Of a DNA stretch of 64,000 nt, positions 23,481 to 34,515 are shown piece by piece (within the stretch, counting starts at the first letter, position 1; every line of letters starts with the position of its first letter). The stretch is from NCBI RefSeq assembly GCF_000344685.1, contig NW_006920422.1:333373-397372 (forward strand). The letters are read 5' to 3'. A program made the translations under genes and the position numbers. The DNA comes from Gloeophyllum trabeum ATCC 11539 (taxonomy: Eukaryota > Basidiomycota > Agaricomycetes > Gloeophyllales > Gloeophyllaceae). The notes under the pieces are model-generated. The model was not told the origin of the DNA. It did not search any database and worked only from the letters and a program-made list of their open reading frames with translations.

Positions 23481-24029
23481 TCAGAAGTCCAGGTAATCTC
23501 GTCCACCAGCCCAAGTCGGTCCACCTGTCGAGGGACCGCCGTACGGGTCCTCCGAGACGACAGCGCCTTCGACGTCCTTGAAAGAAAACTCCCGCTTGAA
23601 TTTCGCTTCCAGCGCCGTAAGCGTACCAATTAATTTCGAACACGCCTGCTGCAGGACGTCGGCCGGCGTGATGGTGCCGTCCGTTTGGATCTTCAGGATG
23701 AAATATGGTTGCAGGGGGTGAGGGACCTTATAACCAGCGAAGAGTACAGAGGGGGTCGCTAATAGTTGACTAGAACAGGTATGAGATGAAAGCGCTGACG
23801 GACACATGATATGTGTGAACTCACGAGCGAAGCATGTTCGCGAGGGTGTGGTCCTGCTTCACGACTTTGATAGTTGCAGCGTTAGGGATCTTCGTGTCCT
23901 CAATGATTTCAACCCTACATAGAGACAGCACCTAAGCATCGACATAGACAAGGAGTGAATGGGACCACTGACGCACGCCTTTTCGCCGTCCTCCAGCACA
24001 AACAGCTCCGAACGGTTAGGGGCATTCAT
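23481..24029 (-). CDS. RPB11: RNA polymerase II subunit RPB11
   Basis: Three exons (24029-23977, 23914-23825, 23769-23481) encode 143 aa. The joined protein begins MNAPNRSELFVLEDGEKAVE and continues with the family core: KVVKQDHTLANMLR, then LLATPSVLFAGYKVPHPLQP, and the dimerisation helix DVLQQACSKLIGTLTALEAKF. This is the small alpha-like subunit that pairs with RPB3 to nucleate Pol II assembly in the nucleus. A short acidic/glycine C-terminal extension ends in GGRDYLDF. Length is slightly above the usual ~117-120 aa because of this tail. It is divergently oriented to the uL15 gene. Confidence 0.95.
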
Positions 24030-24772
24030 AGTGGAAAGACAAGCAACTATGAGCAAGGCGTTAGCAACAACTTCGAGATACAAACAGAACAAGGCTAGGA
24101 TCATATAGCAGTTGGACTAAGATTGTCTCTCCATTATGCATAAGCACTCGGCGGATTGACAGATTATGGTAGAAGTTCTAATCATTCGAAAGGAGGTAAT
24201 TCCTTAAGAGTACTCACCCTATGCGACCAGAGGCGACTGGGATTAGATATGTGGCCAACCCATGGAAGAAACGTAAGTCAGTACGCGTCTCACTTCAGGC
24301 ATAAAAATGGCGAAAAATGAGATGTCAGAACACGTGTTGAAATCATAAGGATCATAGACAATAAATATCGGCTCAAAGGCCCATCATTCTGTACAGCAAA
24401 CCGAGCCATTACGACGCGACTCACCGTAAGGATATCGCGCAGAACGAGGACAGCGACGAAGAAAAACAAGTGTGGCGGGAGAGGTCACACAGACGTCACG
24501 GCATGCCGAACGGTCGGAGATTCAAATTCCGGTGAGAGTAGCCGGCCAATCTCGAGAGTGTATCCATTCGACACCCTCTTCGTCCTCCTCAAGGTGAGTT
24601 ATGCTCGTTTTCCGCTCTGCAACGCTTCCAGACGACTCTGCACGACCTTTGAACGCTGTTCGTTTTTGTTCGGGAGCGAGGGGTCGAGTTTAAGGCGGTG
24701 GATGCGTCGGACGGAGCCCGGATGCGTTGATTAGGACGAAGTGCTGATCGACAGCCTTGCCCTCGTTAGAAA
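24030..24772. promoter_or_regulatory. Divergent promoter of RPB11 and uL15, with likely 5'-UTR intron
   Basis: A 743-bp divergent spacer separates two core expression genes. On the plus side a CCAAT box is visible at ~24546-24550, then a pyrimidine run (CTCTTCGTCCTCCTC, ~24576-24590) of the kind found at ribosomal-protein gene start sites. A canonical donor follows at 24594 (GTGAGTT), with an acceptor at 24768-24769 just 3 bp before the uL15 ATG. This predicts a 176-bp 5'-UTR intron, longer than the ~50-60 bp coding introns. No snoRNA boxes are convincing in it. Confidence 0.55.
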
Positions 24773-24976
24773 ATGCCCACCCGATTCTCCAACACTCGCA
24801 AGCACCGTGGCCACGTCTCGGCCGGTCATGGACGTGTGGGCAAGCACCGCAAGCACCCAGGCGGTCGCGGTCTCGCCGGTGGTATGCACCACCACCGGTA
24901 AGGAGGATTCACTTTATCCTGTACCTGGCGCGGAACTCACGACGTCTCGTGTATGCGCGCAGTATCAACTTCGACA

Positions 24977-25013
<37 letters not shown>

Positions 25014-25385
25014 CCACTTCCACCTGACCCGCAACGCACACTGGCGCCCGATCATCAACGTCGACAAGCTATGGACGCTTGTGCCGGATGAGGAGAAGGA
25101 GGGCTTGAACGAGAACTCGGAGGTGGTCCCTGTTATTGACACGCTGCGTCACGGGTACGCAAAGGTTCTGGGTAACGGACAGTGAGTTGAGCTTCCTGGT
25201 GTTTTTGGCCTGCTTTGCCTAATCTTGTTCAGATTACCCAAACTTCCCTTCATTGTAAAAGCACGGTTTGTCTCTCAGATCGCGGAGTATGTGAACTCGG
25301 ATCTCCTTCACGTTGCTTTCACTCACTGTACTGCTACAGGCGGAAAATCAAGGAGGCTGGCGGTGTCGTTAAGTTGGTTGCATGA
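24773..25385 (+). CDS. uL15: 60S ribosomal protein uL15 (L27A/L28)
   Basis: Four exons (24773-24897, 24963-25181, 25233-25286, 25340-25385) encode 147 aa, the normal length. The start [20 protein letters not shown], the Gly/His-rich [13 protein letters not shown] end of exon 1, [20 protein letters not shown] and the C-terminal [11 protein letters not shown] are diagnostic of eukaryotic uL15. It is a structural protein of the large ribosomal subunit. It shares a divergent promoter with RPB11. Confidence 0.97.
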
Positions 25386-25638
25386 GTGTTCTGCTGTCAT
25401 TTGTCTCATTTCTCTACCATCCTACGGCATACAGCATATGTTTTACTATGACGATTCCGCGACTCGCTATGTCATGCTTTTTACCGGCAAGTTGTGTGAG
25501 CGTCTGCTTACCTGGCGTAGGTATTCCGCCTGTCGCCCAGAGGCTCTCCAGGAATGATACTGTTCGTTAATGATCATGGCAAGGTTTGCTGTGGATGCCG
25601 GAAGTGGAGAACATCACTATGCTATAGTTCACTCTCAA
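25386..25638. other. 3' flank of uL15
   Basis: 3' UTR and spacer up to the repeated block. No gene seen; the block that follows is described separately. Confidence 0.5.
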
Positions 25639-26194
25639 GGACGAGCGGAAGTCGCTTTCTACCCAATAGGGGAAGTCACGGTGCTCGTTTTAAGGACCGT
25701 TTTAGCCTCGAACACGAAATCCGTTTTAGCCTCGTTTCTGCAAAACGGCTCTGGAGCCGTTTTGCACAAATCGCGAACACGGTTTTCGTTTTAGCTCGGC
25801 ATCTCTCGGCATTTCAGTTTTAGGTAAGCTCGGAGTCGCAAATCCTCTTGCCATATCTAGGCTTAACTGAAGCCTTGGAGAACTTATGTCCCCTCCCGAG
25901 TGTCTAGTTTGTGCTGGGAAGTGACAGTGTCCTTCTGTAGTATATACCAAGTGTTTAAAACCATCTCAACTTAAAGAGTGCTGTACCTTAAAGAGGAATC
26001 ACGGCTCTACATTGGAACTCCGCCTACAGTCAGTGGCTGTAAACGTTGTGTAAACGCGTGCTTGAACGAAGCGTTGAACTGCCCACAAAACGGATTTTAT
26101 GTGGGGTGGTCACGGTTGATTTCGGTTTACGATGCGTTTTAGAGGTCGACAACGAAATGCAAAACGGACGCTAAAACGGCCTTAAAACGCCAAC
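25639..26194. repeat. Left copy of 556-bp block ending at the assembly gap
   Basis: Identical, as far as I can read, to 26863-27418 at an offset of 1224 bp. It includes 28 bp of ordinary flank, then the TIR element from 25667, and stops 14 bp short of the element's end where the Ns begin. The pattern is that of an unmerged contig overlap rather than a biological repeat. Confidence 0.9.
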
Positions 26195-26862
26195 NNNNNN
26201 NNNNNNNNNNNNNNNNNNNNNNNNNNNNNNNNNNNNNNNNNNNNNNNNNNNNNNNNNNNNNNNNNNNNNNNNNNNNNNNNNNNNNNNNNNNNNNNNNNNN
26301 NNNNNNNNNNNNNNNNNNNNNNNNNNNNNNNNNNNNNNNNNNNNNNNNNNNNNNNNNNNNNNNNNNNNNNNNNNNNNNNNNNNNNNNNNNNNNNNNNNNN
26401 NNNNNNNNNNNNNNNNNNNNNNNNNNNNNNNNNNNNNNNNNNNNNNNNNNNNNNNNNNNNNNNNNNNNNNNNNNNNNNNNNNNNNNNNNNNNNNNNNNNN
26501 NNNNNNNNNNNNNNNNNNNNNNNNNNNNNNNNNNNNNNNNNNNNNNNNNNNNNNNNNNNNNNNNNNNNNNNNNNNNNNNNNNNNNNNNNNNNNNNNNNNN
26601 NNNNNNNNNNNNNNNNNNNNNNNNNNNNNNNNNNNNNNNNNNNNNNNNNNNNNNNNNNNNNNNNNNNNNNNNNNNNNNNNNNNNNNNNNNNNNNNNNNNN
26701 NNNNNNNNNNNNNNNNNNNNNNNNNNNNNNNNNNNNNNNNNNNNNNNNNNNNNNNNNNNNNNNNNNNNNNNNNNNNNNNNNNNNNNNNNNNNNNNNNNNN
26801 NNNNNNNNNNNNNNNNNNNNNNNNNNNNNNNNNNNNNNNNNNNNNNNNNNNNNNNNNNNNNN
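26195..26862. other. Assembly gap (668 N)
   Basis: Run of undetermined bases. Both sides carry the same 556-bp sequence, so the gap may contain no real DNA at all. Confidence 0.98.
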
Positions 26863-27418
26863 GGACGAGCGGAAGTCGCTTTCTACCCAATAGGGGAAGT
26901 CACGGTGCTCGTTTTAAGGACCGTTTTAGCCTCGAACACGAAATCCGTTTTAGCCTCGTTTCTGCAAAACGGCTCTGGAGCCGTTTTGCACAAATCGCGA
27001 ACACGGTTTTCGTTTTAGCTCGGCATCTCTCGGCATTTCAGTTTTAGGTAAGCTCGGAGTCGCAAATCCTCTTGCCATATCTAGGCTTAACTGAAGCCTT
27101 GGAGAACTTATGTCCCCTCCCGAGTGTCTAGTTTGTGCTGGGAAGTGACAGTGTCCTTCTGTAGTATATACCAAGTGTTTAAAACCATCTCAACTTAAAG
27201 AGTGCTGTACCTTAAAGAGGAATCACGGCTCTACATTGGAACTCCGCCTACAGTCAGTGGCTGTAAACGTTGTGTAAACGCGTGCTTGAACGAAGCGTTG
27301 AACTGCCCACAAAACGGATTTTATGTGGGGTGGTCACGGTTGATTTCGGTTTACGATGCGTTTTAGAGGTCGACAACGAAATGCAAAACGGACGCTAAAA
27401 CGGCCTTAAAACGCCAAC
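26863..27418. repeat. Right copy of 556-bp block starting at the assembly gap
   Basis: Counterpart of 25639-26194. It begins at the first base after the Ns with the same 28-bp flank that precedes the element on the left, as expected if the second contig starts inside sequence already present at the end of the first. Confidence 0.9.
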
Positions 27419-27432
27419 CGTGACTTCCCCTA
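26891..27432. mobile_element. 542-bp non-autonomous TIR element (MITE-like)
   Basis: Begins TAGGGGAAGTCACGGT and ends with its exact reverse complement. The inverted match continues inward for about 40 bp (GTTTTAAGG, then CCGTTTTAGC) with a few mismatches and one indel. TA occurs at both outer ends, consistent with a TA target duplication as in Tc1/mariner-like elements, though the TA may instead belong to the repeat. Inside are several GTTTTAGC/AAAACGG words and a near-perfect palindrome GCAAAACGGCTC..GAGCCGTTTTGC. No transposase reading frame is present. The left copy at 25667-26194 is almost certainly the same element seen twice. Confidence 0.8.
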
Positions 27433-27659
27433 ATGTACTAGTAGCCGCAGCCCACTCCAACGTCTTTCCAACCAACCCTAGTATCGCAATTGACGGCGCG
27501 AGCAGCAAATACACGTCGGTCCCGCACTATAACGTTCCTCATTGAAGACATAAGTTTGTTTATTACGCCAGTCATACAAAGAGATATACAGATTACATCC
27601 GAGATGAAGTATACACAACGAACTGAAAGGCAAGTAAAATGGTGAAAATCCAACTACAA

Positions 27660-29110
27660 TCCCTTCAAGTTATGATATCGATGAAGCCTGGCCACGAATA
27701 AGACATGGGAGAAGGCGAGAGGACTGACAGAAACGATGTGATGACCAGAAAGAACCTATCACTAGGCTTGGAGAAAACACGAAGCACGTGAACGACGAAG
27801 AACTCCGATGTAAGATCTCCCAGGTGTAGGGGAATAAATCTCCACACGAACGAGAAAATCTCTCTCCACGTCCCGCATACCGCAAACAGCATCTGTCAAT
27901 AGGCAGCAACTGCCCTGACGCCGGGACACCTGGAAGCACATTCCGGAAGGACAGAACAGAAACGAGTCGTCTGCATACCACAACACCGGAGGATTGGAGA
28001 CAGCGTCCTCTCGCCTCAAGGAAAACGTAAACCCTTCGGGCTCGACGACGGGCTACTTAGGGCATGAGGGGCGGTGGCGATGTTCAAGCGGATCGGTCGC
28101 CGGTCTAAAGAGAGGTTAGAAAATTTTAGAATATCCAAGGTGAGACGCCTGCCAATACTAAAGTTAGGCAAAGCAACGCGAGGAGGTTGATGGAATATCT
28201 GCTCACCTATGCTGTTCTGGACTTGATGATTCCACGAATAGGAGAGTTGGCGCTACTCAGTACTTATCCTCCCTGAACAGCGAGCGTCAGAGGGCGTCAA
28301 GATGACACCCTCCAACACTCGTGGAACTTCGCGTGAGTATGCGTGCATGCTATTCATTAGAGAGAGCACATACCGTCCACGATACCCGACGAACCATTCG
28401 CGCCCTAGGAAGTCGCCAGTCGTGATAGCACATCTAGTAAAGGCCGGAGTAAGTATACTGCTCAGACAGGACTCGAGTATGGCACACACCTCACCGTCAG
28501 CACGAAGCCGCCAAATCTTGAAGGACCCTCCAACCAGCCGGAATCCTGCGTCGAACTCTCCGTTGCCCCTCAAATCCGACGCATCGTCGGAGCCCAGCCC
28601 GCCATCTCACCTTCAGAGCCTGCGCTATCCAAGAAGTCAGGATCAACCGCCATACCAATGTGCCTACAACAGTGCTGCTTCCAGCAAGCACGTCACATTC
28701 CCGAAACTGTCAGTGACCGGATCGCAGCAGGTTTGGATAGATTGTTGCAGTCGCGAGATTGAGGAGCGAGGAGTCGTTAAGAGTCATCAATGTTGAGCGT
28801 CTCGCTGTCATCGTGGATAGAGTGAAAGGTCGTAGAAATGATATGAAGACTGTCTAGGCATGAGAGTGGCCTCGGAGAATCGGCTTCACCGCTTCGACCA
28901 AGGAATCTTGAGCACCAGACCGAGTGTAGGGAATCCACCGAGGACAAGAAGGTACAAAACCACGGAATAGAAGAAACCAACTCCACAATTTGAAACAGAA
29001 GAGAACGGAATCCAGAATAGACAGGCTGAGAGCAAGATACCATAGCCTTATAGGAATCTTCATCTTGATCAGCCATGTCGAAAAAGCGTGCGGCGTCCCT
29101 CATGAATTAA
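27660..29110 (-). pseudogene. Module copy A, downstream companion gene (decayed, exons unresolved)
   Basis: This region is collinear with and clearly similar to 47900-49280. On the minus strand one sees the start-like segment MRDAARFFDMADQDEDS near 29100, a hydrophobic stretch around 28930-28990 (SVVLYLLVLGGFPTLGLVL), a second one near 28650 (TLVWRLILTSW) and a late segment REDAVSNPPVLW followed by a GTATGC donor near 27990. Copy A carries TAG where copy B reads AAG just before that segment (about 28050). The likely product is a small multi-pass membrane protein of unknown family. I could not settle all splice sites. Confidence 0.4.
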
Positions 29111-29154
29111 TCCAAACCATATAAAGCGTGAACATTGTCGCATTATACCCTGCT

Positions 29155-31150
29155 TCAGTCGCCGCTGATGACGTTGGGAGCGTCGTCCGCCATGTCAAAC
29201 CCGAACAGATCGTCGTCCAGAGTTGTACTCGAACCATTGCCATCCTCGGTTCCAGAAAGATGCTCGATAGACAGAAGCGCGTCGATGGGACCGCCATCTT
29301 CAACAGGACCCACGGGTAGTGCATTGTCAGCAGCCTCGAACAGTTGATCAAACTCCAGACCAAGTTGTTCCCGTTGATCCGCGCGAGTACAACCGCCAGC
29401 ACGAGGATCAGTGATGCTGTCGTCGATGTCCGAGTCCTCGCCATTCCCGAAGATCTGCTCCGAAAGGCTGGGCTGGAGCTCTGGTTCATCCACGTCGACC
29501 ACAGTGCCGACCGAGTCGCTGGAGCTGCTGGAGCCAAAGAGATCGTCGATATTGTCATTAGCGGGAACAGCGTCGCCGTCGTACAGTGCATCCGCACCGG
29601 CGTCGCCCATAGCGAGACCCACATGTTGCTGTGGCTCGTGATGAACATCGTCCGCGACATACCGGTTTTCGTTAACACCAGGAGAGGAAGGGAGGACCAT
29701 GGGCTCGAAAGTACCAGTCGCAGTCTGACCGCCAGCTTTCATCGACATCGTCAGAAGAAGTGCGGTGGGCCATCGGCTGGAAGCCAGTAGCAGCATCGAC
29801 TACGGCATAGTTCCCGTCGGCGCTATAGCCAGACACCGACTCGGCGACGCATCCATTCATCGGAGAATCAGCAGTAGTCCTACAGGCCACGACATGGGAG
29901 ATGATATTGTCGTGAAATGCCCCGAGCGCTGGCCCCTGGCCAACAAATGACTGCAGGCCCGCACGCCGCTCCCGAGTCGCCCTGCTGTCGACGTTGCCGT
30001 TCTTCGCCATAGATGTCGCACGTCACGATACCCAGCATCCGGTCCCGAACGGTTTGGAGGTCTCCGGGAGAAGCCAGCTCGCGCAATTCCTGCGGTAGTG
30101 ACTTGCGCATGAGGGTCAGCACCGATTCGCGGGTCTTCGGCGGTCCATGTACAGCGGGGACGTCCACAGCGATCTTGCACTTCCTAGCGTAAGGCGCCAT
30201 CCGGTTAGCTTTAGACCGACCATTCTTGAGGATTGGCTTTAATGGCTTGAGCTGCCCGAGAGACATCAGCGTATCAGCTGGACCACCAGGCGAGACGTCG
30301 GAAGAAACATTGACCACCGTAACCAGAGGTAAAGGGGGCAGAGACTCGACAGGCGTTGAAGGAACAGCTGTGACGTCCTCAGACAAGCCCACAAGAGTAC
30401 CCATCAAGAAATCCGCTTCCGTAGCGATCGGCTCCTTGCCCAAGTAGGCGAAGATGCTGACATCTGAGGCGAGGCTGTCGATGGTCTGCTGAGGAGCTGT
30501 GAAGGTGCAGATCGGCACCGTTGCATCCAGCTCGACCGGGAAACTGAACTGGAAGACCTTCGCGACGATCTAGGGAAGCGAGTGAGCATCGATGAAAGCA
30601 CACCCAGCGTCCGTCACAAACCTGCTTGCCCTCACACTCATCCCTTGCGGCGTTGTCCAAGAGAAAGAGACTATCCATATCCATGAGCGACATCCGGTGT
30701 TCAGAACGGGAAACCCTGCAGCGCTTGACGAGATCCGGGCGACCGTCGTCGACGCCATACCAATAAGCTTTCGAGTCGTAGCCGTCGCGCCGACGTTTTC
30801 CTTGGCCGGGAACAACACGCGCCGAACCGTCATAGGCCTCCAGGTGCTCTCCAAGGCAGATGCGACGGAAGTGGGGCACAGCAGCGAGCTGAGAATCCAA
30901 GATGGAGTTGCGACATTGCCAGTCCCTCCAGCGCGCAATGAGCAACGACTGCTTGATGATTTCCGGGATAGAAGCGCGGAAACGGTCCTTGAACTCGGTA
31001 CGAGACTCGCCTGGCCTGCGCTTGATCTGCTTGCGACGAGGGGGGAAGAACGGGTACCACGGTGAGAGGAATCCGATACTTGAGGAGCCAGGGTGTAAAG
31101 ATGGCCAAGTTCGACTACTCGGCGAGCCCGAGGCCAAGAGGAACGAACAT
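29155..31150 (-). pseudogene. Module copy A, broken copy of the 638-aa unknown protein gene
   Basis: Homologous to the open gene at 49324-51295 on the same strand. Copy A starts comparably (MFVPLGLGLAE) but hits TAG at 31117-31115, where copy B reads CAG. About 70 bases later an extra base in a C run shifts the frame. Further on, around 30010-30020, sequence encoding the segment after TCDIYG is missing and the frame changes again; the acidic C-terminal part (LSEQIFGNGEDSD..) continues in another frame and ends at 29155. Conserved parts include RICLGEHLE.YDGS, GRPDLVKRCRVSRSEHRMSL and QTVRDRMLGI. The intron between the two exons is at the same site as in copy B. Several independent disruptions argue against sequencing error. 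Confidence 0.75.
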
Positions 31151-31295
31151 GCTGGGCGACGCTGCGTCTGCAAGTGGGATGAAAGAAGGCGCAAGTTGGA
31201 GGAAGGAGTGAGAGAGTGAGAGCGAAGAGACGAGAGTAAAGGTTGAAACAGTCGAAATGACGAACCATGACCGTCACGTGTTAACGTCCGCACAC

Positions 31296-32359
31296 TTTCA
31301 CGGTGAGAAGAGGGTTTCAAGGTGCTTTCGCAATGTGAAGGTTTTCATCCAAGTATACACATATGCATCCGTCTTACCAGCCCGAGTGTCCTCACCGTTG
31401 TTTGGTATGTTGCGTCGTCTCGATATCCAATTTGTGACGGTTTCCCCATACTAGTAAATATGATGTGCAAGCTCTTGAGTGCCAGCATCGGGGCGGTCAT
31501 TGATTTCACACACCACAATCTGTGCACTCGCATCTGCGAGACGGATTAATGTCCTCGTCGAGGTAAATCCTAGAGGCATCACTATCCTTTGTGTCCAGCG
31601 GATTGTTCACGGATTTCGAGCGGCTCCAGACTACGCTTGAGAGTCGGGTAACCGACTCGCACGAGAGAAAGCTGCGGAGTACTCGTTGGATGCCACTCGG
31701 CAACCGCCTCGTTCAGGCATCCCGAGACCCTGTGGGCAGTGGCGGGGCCGTCACTGGGATGATATACTTGAGGCCGCAACGGTAAGTGTTCAACCGTACC
31801 TCGTAACTGCATCGAGGCGATATAAGTCCAGTGTAACTGGCCTGCCTGGCTGCATGCTCTAACGACTCAAGTGCTGGAGACGGAATACTGCGCGTAAATC
31901 TAACAGAAACAACAAATGTCAGACAGTGACGGATCCTTCGTCAAACTGACTGTATTGACTTACCGTGTCGCTGAAGTATTCGACTGGAGAAACGAACTTA
32001 GCCTTTCTGGCAGACAAGTAGAACCTCACTACATCCTGAATCAGTAACGCTACAAGCTGTCACGGCATATACGGGCAATTTCTAAAGGCCCGCCCAAGCG
32101 GATGTCGAGCCGGTATGAAAGTAGGTTTTCTTGGAACCCCGCTTGCTAACGACCTGTGATTGAACACATAGCGGGTTGCCAACGATCTTATGGATATTCA
32201 AAGAAGAAGAAAGCAGAAAGTCAAGCCTCGGACTCGTGTTATTCCGGGACTATTTGGATCTGTTTGTGGCTGGGAAGATCTGAGTGGCTGTGATATTTGG
32301 CGTCGCGTGGTAATCAAGCTGAAGCCGCTTGCCGACTGTTCGAGACAGGGAACACGACA
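31296..32359. other. Intergenic, ~1.06 kb
   Basis: Divergent spacer between the pseudogene and the chromatin-remodelling gene. Short ORFs only; no recognisable gene or repeat. The promoter of the SWIRM gene should lie near its right end. Confidence 0.5.
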
Positions 32360-34515
32360 ATGGATTCACCTAAACGCGTTGGCTCACCTTCTCCTGGCTC
32401 CTCCGATGCGAAACGGATTCGTCTGACCGTTCCACAGCAAAACCAAGGTGTCGAGGCTGTGGATCCCGAAATTGCTCCTGGCAAAAAGAGTGAGCTGGAG
32501 CCAATACAAGGCGGGGACATAGGCAATTTACCCGGCGAGCCGCCTGCCGAGACGCGTCCAGAGACAGGTGGGAGAGTGCGCGTCCTGGGGGAAGGGGAGG
32601 AAGATGGCGGTGACGTGGAAATGGGAGAGGGCGGCGACGACGAAGGAGATTCTGGCGAGGAGAACGAAGACGAGGATCCCGCACAGTTAGAAGCGACGAG
32701 AGTTCGTCTGGAGGATCAGGCGCGCAAATACTTGGCTGCCCAGACGCACGAAGTCATCATTCCCTCCTACGCTGCCTGGTTCGACATGTCCAAAATTCAT
32801 TCCATCGAGAAGCGCGCCCTGCCCGAATTCTTCAATTCCAGAAACAAGTCCAAGACCCCTGCCATTTACAAGGACTACCGCGACTTCATGATTAACACCT
32901 ACCGCCTCCGCCCTTCGGAATACCTCACTGTTACAGCTTGCAGAAGGAACCTGGCGGGTGACGTTTGCGCTATCATGCGCGTGCATGCTTTCTTAGAGCA
33001 GTGGGGTCTGATAAACTACCAGGTGCGAGGCAGTCCTCTCGTGCACGTGGTAAGTATACTCATCCTTTTCAGATTGATCCCGACTCGCGTCCTGCCACAT
33101 TGGCACCACCATTCACAGGCCACTACCGTGTCATTATCGACACACCCCGTGGACTTCAGTCGCTACACCCTGGGACGCGGCCGCCCAACCACCCTCATGC
33201 GCAGGGCGTGAACGGTGCTCCCAAGCCCGGTTCCACGTCTACTCCAGCATCCCTCGAACTTCGCTCCAACATCTATCAGACTACGGCGAAAGCCTCGCGG
33301 CCCATCAATGCTGAGCAGGCAAAGGAGCTGGCTAACGGTGCTTCTGCTCCTGGTGGTAATGGTCGCGCGACCGCATCGATCACGTTCCAGTGTGATACGT
33401 GCGGTGTTGACTGTACGGCCGTGCGGTACCATTCCCTCAAAGTGAAGAACTTTGAGCTCTGCCCACCGTGTTACCTTGACGGTCGCTTTCCCTCGACCAT
33501 GTTCAGCGGCGATTTCGTCAAGCTGACCAACGCTGCCACCACGAGCGGCAACGCCCACCTCAGCGACAATGACTGGTCGGACGACGAGATTCTCCGGCTG
33601 CTGGAGGGCGTGGAGATGTATGATGACGATTGGTCATTGATTGAGGAGCATGTGGGCACGCGATCTGCGCAGCAGTGCATACGCAAATTCCTGGAACTCC
33701 CCATCGAAGATCCATATCTGGAGACAGAAGGCTCCATGGGCGGCCTTCGATATGCCCGTATACCCTTCGAACAAGCAGACAACCCGGTGATGAGCGTCGT
33801 CGCTTTCCTGGCTGGCGTTGTCGGACCTGGGGTCGCCGCTGAGGCCGCCAAGACGGCATTGCATGCCCTCACAGATGGTGCCACAAAAGAGGAAGAAAAG
33901 CAGGACGCCAAACCCCCTGAAGCGGGTGAGGGCGCAACTGCCGGCGCTCAGGGTGATAAAATGGATCAGGATGCTCCAAGTCAGGGCCAAGAGGGCGCTT
34001 CAAGTAAACCGAGCACTCCGACCCCTCCGTCAAACGAGATGGTCACGGACAAGGGAGAGGAAAAGCAGCCTTCGGCCCGGATACCTCATTCCAAAGTCGT
34101 CCGCGCCGCCGACCTAGCCCTCAAGGCATCTGGCAAGGCCGCGGGGGCCTTGGCGGATGCCGAGGACGCGCAGATCCGCTCTACGCTAGCGAACCTCATC
34201 AAACTGACTCTGACAAAGCTCGAGCTCAAAATGGCACAGTTCGAGGAGCTGGAGGATATCTTGGAGGAAGAGAGGAAGGCTCTCGAGACCGCACGGCAGC
34301 AGGTCGTTGAGGAACGCGTGACATTGAAGCGTACGCTCGAGAAAGTGCGTAGTGAGCTCCAGAAAAATGGCGCTGCCGCCGCGGCAGATGCTACGTCCCA
34401 GACCAGCCTCGGTACGAGCGGGCAGGGCACTATTGTCTCCCAGGTGCAAGAGGGCACCGCTATGGAAGGCGACTCGGGTCCGATTAGCGGAGGAAATATG
34501 GCGCAACTCAGCTGA
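32360..34515 (+). CDS. SWI3/RSC8-type chromatin-remodelling subunit (SWIRM, ZZ, SANT)
   Basis: Two exons (32360-33022, 33073-34515) encode 701 aa. After an acidic N-terminus, the SWIRM domain lies at about residues 128-222 ([20 protein letters not shown].. [15 protein letters not shown]). A ZZ-type zinc finger follows at ~325-370 ([10 protein letters not shown].. ELCPPC), then a SANT domain at ~385-430 ([20 protein letters not shown].. [14 protein letters not shown]), and a long coiled coil at ~590-655 ([20 protein letters not shown]). This order is that of SWI3/RSC8/SMARCC scaffold subunits of SWI/SNF and RSC, which dimerise through the coiled coil. It cannot be decided here whether this is the SWI/SNF or the RSC paralogue, if both exist. 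The ATG at 32360 opens directly on [15 protein letters not shown]. Confidence 0.94.

Noticed and set aside
26171..26890. 239-codon minus-strand open frame across the N run
   Set aside because: It consists almost entirely of undetermined bases; it is an artefact of reading Ns as open.
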